A stretch of DNA of 64,000 bases from contig NW_026110567.1 of the NCBI RefSeq assembly GCF_024679095.1, positions 35,986 to 99,985 on the forward strand, read 5' to 3'. The notes below the pieces were generated by a model. The model was not told where the DNA came from. It did not search any database and saw nothing but the letters and a program-made list of their open reading frames with translations. The stretch is from Eriocheir sinensis (taxonomy: Eukaryota; Arthropoda; Malacostraca; Decapoda; Varunidae). The translations under genes were made by a program, and so were the position numbers. How positions within the stretch are numbered: position 1 is the stretch's first letter; each line of letters begins with the position of its first letter. Shown piece after piece: positions 56,076 through 64,000 of the stretch.

Positions 56076-56147
56076 CATGTATGCCATATGTGTGTACTAT
56101 AACTTGTCTGAATCCCTCTCATCCAGAATTAAGATGCATTTTAACAA

Positions 56148-56228
<81 letters not shown>

Positions 56229-56230
56229 CA
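55861..56230. repeat. (ATT)n microsatellite, three tracts
   Basis: Tracts at about 55861-55908, 55984-56075 and 56150-56228, each followed by ATCATGTATGCCAT.. text; the separating unit is itself a triplicated sequence of about 75 bp. Confidence 0.95.
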
Positions 56231-56477
56231 TGTATGCCATATATGTGTACTATAACTTGTCTGAATCCCTCTCATCCAGAATTAAGATGTATTTTTAGAG
56301 TGTAATTCAAATTTATTGTGTTCATGTAATGGTTTAACTATACAGACTGGATTAAGTTTGGATTTAACACAAACGAAAAATAATCGACCTGCATTAAGCT
56401 AATATAAGATTTTAGCATGTTAGTTTCTCACTAGATATCAATAAAAATCATAAAATCCTATTCATTTTAACTATTCC

Positions 56478-56809
56478 TTATATAAAGACTATCGCGTGGT
56501 AGTTTAATTCTCTATCTTGACGCCCGGAAAAACGCGGGAAAGGGGGGAGGGGGTGCAGATGTATCTCGCCGAATACCATTCCACAGCTTTCACAGAGTTT
56601 TTCTGCATTGTTAGCTCGTGGTGAAGAACACTCATGGACGGAAGGAGAGATGTGAAACGTCTCCCACAATGTTTAAACAAAGAGTCATCTCCACGGCGGT
56701 CACTGTCGACACACGACCGACACGATCCACTAAACGACTTTCGTCTCCCACACTGTTTACACAAAGCATTGCTTCTCATTCTCACGAGAAATATACCATC
56801 ATCCCGCAA
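56478..56809 (-). CDS. Cys-rich ORF, copy 3 of 3 (right arm)
   Basis: Mirror copy of the ORF at 51.5 and 52.4 kb with the same CxxC pattern in both frames. Conservation of both frames across three copies is expected for recent duplication and does not prove selection. Confidence 0.45.
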
Positions 56810-57111
56810 CAGAGACGAGTCAACACCGTGACGTCAAGCCGTTCCCCACCAGGGTTCAGCTTTGTTCGCCTAACGCGGGAGAGTGGGAGATACCTAACAC
56901 ATCTGCTAGAGGAGGGTGGGGTGGGGTAGGGGGGGGGGTGAAGGGCGGAAGCAGGTGTGTAGCGAATTTTACGTAACGACTTTCCCATCATCGCCATCTT
57001 CCATAGTATATTTTCAACTGTGATAGTGTTTGCACGTGCTCCCATAAGCCAACTCCCCGTCATTCATATAATTTCTTTTTCTTCCTTTCTCTTTGTCCTT
57101 TTTCATCTTCG

Positions 57112-57614
<503 letters not shown>

Positions 57615-58104
57615 TTCTCCCTCTCCTTTTCTTCTCTTCCTTTCTTTTTCTCCTCTCTCTTCCTCTCCTTTTCTCCTCTCTTCTTCTCCTTTTCTCCTCT
57701 TTTTCTCTCTCTCGCTTTCTCTTCTCTTTCTCTCTCTCCTTTTATCCTCTCTTTCTCCTTTTCTTTTCCCTTTCTCCTTTTCTCTTTTCTCTTCCTCTCC
57801 TTTTCTCCTCTTTTTCTCTCTCTCCTTTTCTTAACATAACTTTGTGTGTTTTGTGTACTTAACGTATATGCTTAACCTCAAACTCTATGTTTAACATGTG
57901 TGCGGTTACTTATACATCATCTTCCCAAAAAATAAAAAGATACAGTAACTATACTTTCTTTCTCAAAGACAGAGTTTTAATGTACACAACACAACTTTGT
58001 GTACTTGATTAATCTCAAACTCTTATTTACCGTGTGTGTGTGTGTGTGTGTGTGTGTATGCAAAGCTAACAGGTAACAAAGGCGTAACTGTTAAGTATAG
58101 CATC

Positions 58105-58869
58105 TCAGCATGGCGTCACTACTTCACCCTACACGCTCCCTCTTAGACAGAACGAGGCATGGCGCAGCCCATGTCTCGACGCTCCCGGACTCGTCACCTC
58201 CCACCAACCGCACCATAGCACATCCCTCGCTCCCTCCCCATAGCCTGTCACTGCCGATCCCTCTCTGTCCCGCCCCACGCTCCCTTGCCCCGCCAAAACA
58301 AGCCGCTATAACATAGGATACTACGGAAGTCTTTCCGCCTCCGCCCCACGCTCCCTTGCCCCGCCAAATCAAGCCGGTATGGCAGGCGCCACTACGGCTG
58401 TTTTTCCGTCCCGCCCCACGCTCCCTTGCCCCGCCAAAACAAGCCGGTATGACAGCCGCCACTACGGCTGTTTTTTCCGCCCCGCCCCACGTCCCATTGC
58501 CCCGCCAAAACAAGCCGCTATGGCGCAGGATACTACGGATGTCCTTCCGCCCCCCGCCCCACGTGTTTTTCCGCCCCGCCCCACGCTCCCTTGCCCCGCC
58601 AAAACAAGCCGGTATGACAGCCGCCATTACGGCTTTTTTTTCTGCCCCGCCCCACGCCCCATTGCCCCGCCAAAACAAGCCGCTATGGCGCAGGATACTA
58701 CGGATGTCCTTCCGCCCCCCGCCCCACGTGTTTTTCCGCCCCGCCCCACGCTCCCTTGCCCCGCCAAAACAAGCCGGTATGACAGCCGCCACTACGGCTG
58801 TTTTTTCCGCCCCGCCCCACGCCCCATTGCCCCGCCAAAACAAGCCAGTATGGCAATATTATAACTACT
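58105..58869 (-). repeat. Right inverted terminal region
   Basis: Reverse complement of the left terminal region. The outermost 80 bp match the left end almost exactly; the tandem units are fewer. Confidence 0.9.
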
Positions 58870-58940
58870 CACATTACATAACGAGCATTAGTAAAAGTTT
58901 TTCTCTTAAAGCCTATTCGTCGAATATGTGTTTGAATCGT
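58870..58940 (-). pseudogene. Fragment of the 37.4-38.1 kb gene, right of the large element
   Basis: Matches 37799-37870. It is joined in frame to the 3' end of the helicase fragment at about 58941, so before the element inserted the helicase frame read through into this fragment. Confidence 0.8.
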
Positions 58941-59736
58941 TGATAAGATCGCAGGTGTCAGCGTTACGGTTTCACGGGTGCGCATTTCTTTATTCATCGA
59001 GACTATGTTTTTCCAATTATAAAATTTAACGATCATTTTTTTTGTTGTCGTAACCATGAGTGTGAATACTATAGTCTTTCGACAAAGAACTGTCACTATC
59101 CGTGTTTGCAAAACTCGGTCTGTCTGCGAACCCTACCTTAGTCCAAGTATTGAACCGATCATCTTTATTGACGAGAACCTGTAATATATCATTTTGGCAA
59201 TCTCTGAACAAGTTACGAGAGCACGTTATCCAGATAAAGAAAGGGTTCCCGTAAACATTCCGCCTTGACGTATGTGTTAACACATCCATATGTGAATCAA
59301 TGGCTAGTTGTTTAATGCTCGACTCGGCCAACACGACACTGATGATAAAAGCAGCCATTTCCCTGGTCTTGCCAATACCTGTTCCATCGCCAATGACAAA
59401 ACCCCCTCCATAATTGTTCACTCGTATCTCTTCACGAATTCTCGAGTCATATGTTGCGTTTAACAGAGTTTCAACACTCAAAGAAGGACTCCAACAAGCA
59501 TGTTTGTAGTATTGAATTAAAGCTAATCGTACGGCGTGTACTTGTACTTGGTTAATCGAAAAAGGTCGTGGTAAACTCTTAGGGTACAGGTTACATGCCA
59601 CTTCTTGACACAGGCGCACCGATGTTAAAGCTTCGCTTTGATAAATTTTAAACGATGGGGTTGGAAACTTAATACAATTTGTTTCACCGTCGTCATCAAA
59701 TAACTTTGATAATAATATTTTTGTCTTTGGATTCAT
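58941..59736 (-). pseudogene. sno-like: Strawberry-notch-type helicase, N-terminal part
   Basis: ATG 59736. A Q-motif-like QVQVHAVRLA near residue 75 precedes the Walker A loop GDGTGIGKTR near residue 133 and then FFIWITCSRNLFRDC, matching the layout of Strawberry-notch (Sno) ATPases, an SF2-like family found in eukaryotes and in large viruses and phages. A slip in an A8 run near 59040 shifts the frame; it then continues to 58941, where it is cut by the gene fragment. The Walker B and the helicase C domain are absent. About 260 of an expected thousand or more residues remain. Confidence 0.7.
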
Positions 59737-59884
59737 TTCTATATTTTTCTAACTCACATGTTTTAAAATAAAACTCAGGCACTACTAAAGTTAAAGTTTA
59801 CATGTAGACTGGAACCCTCGTTCGCCATGGTATAGATATTCAACTGCAATCAACTGCTGTCAACTGTAATTGAATAAAATGATA

Positions 59885-60579
59885 TTAGTTATGGTCGTTG
59901 CTGGCAACCACTTCCCTTCTCCTCCTCTTGTAGTGATATGGGGGGGGTTCTTCTGGGCTCTGGACCACATCTCTACACTTCCATTTAGAACTCGAGGACG
60001 GAAGGAAGTGTAACCGTTCCCGAACTCTAGAAATGAATAACGAAAAATATATTACAGACGGTATTAAAAAACTATACGAGTATTTCGAAATATCCAATAA
60101 AAATATATTGGAACGAACTCTTCGTTGCTGGGTGGACGCACACCACCCATCACATGAACTCTATTGTTGAATACAGGTATGGAGTCGAACGAAGGTGCGA
60201 CCTGGTACGTCGTGTGGAGGTTCTCGAGGTGCAACGCTGGCACCATACGGAACTCGGACAAAATATCATCCAACGCGATGGACATGAAACGTATACTCGA
60301 TCGCAAGGCGTGAGACAGCTTCAATGCAAAATCCCAATGAACGGGTTTGTTCATCTGAATTTCGTCTATTGACTGCATTTCGAGTTTGGAGAGACTCGTG
60401 TCTGCAAACTGATCGTGTTCTAGTGTGCGTTCGAACTGTTGCAGATGTGCCTGGTAGACACTCTTGACATACAGGCAACTTTTCTTCAAACCATCTTCAA
60501 CTCCTTGTTTCAATTCATCTATCAAGGATAAGACTAATTGTTGTTCGTTCGAGAAAACTAATTGTTGTTCGTTAGACAT
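59885..60579 (-). pseudogene. Viral-type gene with one frameshift
   Basis: ATG 60579 (MSNEQQLVFSNEQQ, a short internal repeat) runs to 60064; a shift near 60085 leads to a frame ending at 59885 with a basic KRRRREV tail. About 230 aa, helical with one basic region. The upstream open frame beyond the ATG is judged non-coding. No family recognised. It lies upstream of the helicase on the same strand with a gap of about 150 bp. Confidence 0.55.
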
Positions 60580-60669
60580 TGTAACGGACAGGATGACACT
60601 CTGTATTTGTTTAATATAAAAAAAAAGGTGAAAAAATAAGGTCTTTGATATCGCGGTATAGAACATAAA

Positions 60670-61300
60670 TCACAATTTGTGAAATTAAAAATATCAAAAC
60701 GTATTCAATCTAGACACAGATAAGAAAGACTGGAGTTAAATATTTCAAATTTAGTATTAAAACAGACTGGTTTGATCCAATATTTCAAATTTAGGACTGG
60801 GGTCCAATATTGTATTGTTGTTGTTGTTAGTGTTATCCTTTTGTCTTTATAACAGAAAGACTGGGGTCCAATATTGTATCGTTACTAAGTATGTGCCATG
60901 TGTCACAACCCCCATGCAGCAGGGAAAGCGGGTAGCGTCCAGTTCTGATTCTGGTATATCCGAAACGGACACATCGACATTAGATCTTGAGTCTTTTCTC
61001 TTTTCTTAGATGAAAATGGTAGCTTAGGATAATTCAACCTTTTGTCTATACAACAGAAAGACTGGGATCCAATATTGTATCGTTGCTAGGTACTGTGTGC
61101 CATATAGCGTCCAATTCTGACTTTGGCTTGCACTTTGGATCTTCTTTCTCATTTAACTTTTTTTAGATGAAAATAGCTATATTTCTTTGGTTTTGAAGTG
61201 TTTAAAAATTCTATACTTCAAAAAATGTATCAAATTCACACTGCTCAAAAAATATAGTTCAGGGTAAATAAATTATAAATATAATGTATCTGATTCGGAT
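60670..61300. repeat. Dispersed GGGTCCAATATT repeats
   Basis: Three copies of GACTGGGGTCCAATATTGTA-type text at about 60780, 60870 and 61065, with AGCGTCCA.TTCTGA arm ends. A small frame at 60815-61009 is repeat-derived and not called. Confidence 0.6.
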
Positions 61301-62330
61301 GTGTAGAATCGGACGCTCAGTAAGGCAAAGACATAATTCACCTCAATGAAGTTTAGACGACATTCAGACATCAGAATTGGACGCAATATAGTACAAAGTC
61401 ACACATTCACCTCAATGGAGTTAAGACGACATTCAATGAAACTCTAAACTCTGTTAAGGAGAATATGTGTGTTTGACTTATTGAGCGTCCGATTCTGATG
61501 TCTATTAAAGTTAGAATTGGACGCTACATAGTACAAAGTCACACATTCACCTCAATGGAGTTGAGACGACATTCAATGAGACTCTAAACTCTGTTAAGGT
61601 GAATGTGTGTGTTTGACTTACTGAGCGTCCGATTCTGATATCTATCAAAGTTAGAATTGGACGCTACATAGTACAAAGTCACACATTCACCTCAATGGAG
61701 TTGAGACGACATTCAATGAGAATCTAAACTCTGTTAAGGTGAATGTGTGTTTGACTTACTGAGCGTCCGATTCTGATGTCTATCAAAGGTAGAATTGGAC
61801 GCTACATAGTACAAAGTCACACATTCACCTCAATGGAGTTGAGACGACATTCAATGAGAATCTAAACTCTGTTAAGGTGAATGTGTGTGTTTGACTTACT
61901 GAGCGTCCGATTCTGATGTCTATCAAAGTTAGAATTGGACGCTACATAGTACAAAGTCACACATTCACCTCAATGGAGTTGAGACGACATTCAATGAGAC
62001 TCATTCACCTCAATGGAGTTGAGACGACATTCAATGAGAATATAAACTCTGTTAAGGTGAATGTGAGTGTTTGACTTACTGAGCGTCCGATTCTGATGTC
62101 TATCAAAGTTAGAATTGGACGCTACATAGTACAAAGTCACACATTCACCTCAATGGAGTTGAGACGACATTCTAAACTCTGTTAAGGTGAATGTGTGTAT
62201 TTGACTTACTGAGCGTCCGATTCTGATATCTATCAAAGTTAGAATTGGACGCTACATAGTACAAAGTCACACATTCACCTCAATGGAGTTGAGACGACAT
62301 TCAATGAGAATCTAAACTCCATTAAGGTGA
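61300..62330. repeat. 140-bp palindromic repeat array
   Basis: Seven units of about 140 bp. Each is an imperfect palindrome: left arm AGAATTGGACGCTACATAGT..ACACATTCACCTCAATGGAG, right arm CTGTTAAGGTGAATGTGTG..GAGCGTCCGATTCTGAT. The arms are about 60 bp each. One unit has lost part of an arm. Confidence 0.9.
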
Positions 62331-63290
62331 ATGTGTGTTTGTCTGTTGTGATGCATCCAATTCTTAATACGAGTGTTAACAGAATCGGATGCTCTGGAAG
62401 ACTAAAACACACATTCACCTCGGTTAAGGTTAGATGACATTTGAATGTCGTCTAAACTCCATTAAGGTGAATGTGTGTTTGTCTGTTGTGATGCATCCAA
62501 TTCTTAATACGAGTGTTAACAGAATCGGAAGCTCTGGAAGACTAAAACACACATTCACCTCGGTTAAGGTTAGATGACATTTGAATGTCGTCTAAACTCC
62601 ATTAAGGTGAATGTGTGTTTGTCTGTTGTGATGCATCCAATACGAGTGTTAACAGAATCGGAAGCTCTGGAAGACTAAAACACACATTCACCTCGGTTAA
62701 GGTTAGATGACATTTGAATGTCGTCTAAACTCCATTAAGGTGAATGTGTGTTTGTCTGTTGTGATGCATCCAATTCTTAATACGAGTATTAACAGAATCG
62801 GAAGCTCTGGAAGACTAAATCTCGGTTAAGGTTAGATGACATTTGAATGTCGTCTAAACTCCATTAAGGTGAATGTGTGTTTGTCTGTTGTGATGCATCC
62901 AATTCTTAATTTGAGTGTTAAGCAACTATTACATACTATGTAACAGTATTGTCAAAATCAGAAGCTCCGAAGACTAAAACACATTCACTTCGATTCCTTA
63001 AGGCTAATGTGCTTTTCTGTTGTGATGCATCCAATTCTTAATTGGAGTGTTAACAGAAGCTCCGAAAGATTAATACACATTCACCTCGATCGAGGTTAGA
63101 TGACATTTGCACTCTTGTACTTTGTGAGTCCTGGTGAATGTTATTTAAGTTTTTGTCTTGTGAACTTACACTATCGTCTTAACTCTATTGAGGTGAATGT
63201 GTATTTTATCTTAGGAATCTTACAATGTATAACTCAATCAGTGTTACTCATTTCGGGTGTTTAAAACCAAAGCTAAGTCTACATTTTTAT
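62331..63290. repeat. 140-bp palindromic array, second subfamily
   Basis: Four or five units of about 140 bp with CCATTAAGGTGAATGTGTG, ATGCATCCAATTCTTAATAC, GTGTTAACAGAATCGGAAGC and ACACACATTCACCTCGGTTA, forming inverted arms of about 36 bp around GACATTTGAATGTC. Becomes irregular after 62930. Confidence 0.88.
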
Positions 63291-63305
63291 TGTTAACCTT
63301 TTTTT

Positions 63306-63921
63306 TTAAATGTACAAAATAATGTATAACAATTTAAAGTGCAATTGGGAATTCATGACTTCCATTAATATCCATATGTAATAAGAAAGACACCAAGTTA
63401 GATTTAACAGCAGCATAGTGTCAAGTGTGTCTGCATCCTTGCAACGAATTCCGATTTTCTGCACTGTCAATGTAGCGCTAGTTATATCAGACGTCGTCTC
63501 GTTGATTGCTTTCCGGTCAAACGACGGAATGGTTACGGTGTGTGTCGTTACTTGCTTGTGATTTGTGTGAGTCGTTTTAAATGTGGATGTCGGACCTGTG
63601 AAGCACGACATGATGTGCTGACAAGTGTTCAGCGTCCTTGTCCGCTGCAACCACAAAAGCCGACACGTCACTAACGTTTGAATCGTCTCTCGAGAAACCG
63701 TAACACACGTTGGTGTTACCTATGCCGAAGACAAAATTTAATTTAATCGTTGGACAACCTTGCTTTTTCATCCTGCATAAGATTTGATTTTCAACATCAC
63801 TAGCTTTTAAACTCCTAAGGATGTTGCGGTCTGATCGTTGACGGGCTTCAACCTGAGCTAAGATGGACATAACCGCTGATACTAACATAGCACCTGAATA
63901 CTGATCGAAATCGTAATACAC
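63306..63921 (-). pseudogene. Viral-type gene with one frameshift at window edge
   Basis: Open from about 63930 (the first codons lie near a possible GTG; upstream is unclear) to about 63620, then a shift leads to a frame ending at 63306. The first part has KKQGCPTIKLNFVFGIGNTNV; the second has Thr/His-rich text and a hydrophobic end. About 200 aa. No family recognised. Confidence 0.45.
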
Positions 63922-63929
63922 TTGAAAGC

Positions 63930-64000
63930 AGAATCATTACATAAATTAAAAAGCAAGCAGTCAACGCTCTTAAGAGAAGTGGAACTCTTGTGTGACAAAT
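63930..64000. other. Window edge
   Basis: No gene called. The minus-strand frame of the preceding gene has a TGA just upstream of its first codons. Confidence 0.3.

Noticed and set aside
60815..61009. 64-aa frame ending in an acidic stretch
   Set aside because: It overlaps the GGGTCCAATATT repeat and ends in an arm-like GCGTCCAGTTCTGATTC sequence, so it is repeat-derived.

Overview
The window looks like a stretch of animal chromosome, most likely from a crustacean, that carries the decaying remains of a large double-stranded DNA virus. The viral signs are densely packed short genes on both strands with little spacing. They include a collagen-like protein, a RING-type protein with a very acidic tail, a Strawberry-notch-type helicase fragment and small membrane-anchored proteins. 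Several families of palindromic 'homologous region'-like repeats lie between them. A nimavirus relative (the white spot syndrome virus group, known as endogenous copies in decapods) is my best guess from this architecture. I could not test it by database search, and none of the proteins is assigned to a named viral gene here. The host signs are an LTR retrotransposon with matching LTRs, tRNA-derived SINEs, long (GA)n and (ATT)n microsatellites, a 9.84-kb palindromic transposable element, and intron-containing p53-family exons.

Layout. 0-5.5 kb: a gene fragment at the edge, palindromic repeats, one copy of a 630-bp inverted repeat, then a 78-bp tandem array split by a 3.14-kb non-autonomous LTR element (2180-5319, 417-bp LTRs, 4-bp target duplication). 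5.5-12.7 kb: broken viral genes separated by 87-bp, 79-bp and roughly 93-bp arrays; the last carry many TGACGTA motifs. 12.77-13.77 kb: three p53-family exons with consensus splice sites and a poly(A) signal. 13.8-21.7 kb: mostly repeats, with a Cys-rich ORF, a coiled-coil ORF and a broken multi-part gene. 21.7-29.2 kb: viral genes, several long but frameshifted. 29.2-31 kb: repeats and the second 630-bp copy. 31-42.6 kb: the densest and best preserved viral gene block, in which a 344-aa, a 189-aa and a 227-aa ORF are open. 42.7-47 kb: a mosaic of segments also found at 8.5-11.8 and 29.2-29.5 kb, ending in the fuller RING/acidic gene. 47-49 kb: small viral genes with TATA boxes. 49.03-58.87 kb: the palindromic element, inserted into a fragment of the 37.4-38.1 kb gene. 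58.9-60.6 kb: helicase fragment and one more viral gene. 61-63.2 kb: 140-bp palindromic repeats. 63.3-63.9 kb: a last broken gene.

State of the genes. Most viral loci are single reading frames cut by one to four frameshifts or by single in-frame stops, and several are truncated exactly where a repeat array begins. This fits an inactive endogenous copy better than a circulating genome. A few frames remain open and could be recent or retained. The arrays look like one repeat arm arranged in direct or inverted order, plus a second unrelated TGACGTA family. The most unusual content is the p53-family 3' end beside viral genes, the repeat-arm system, and the large palindromic element with AG termini and a 6-bp target duplication.
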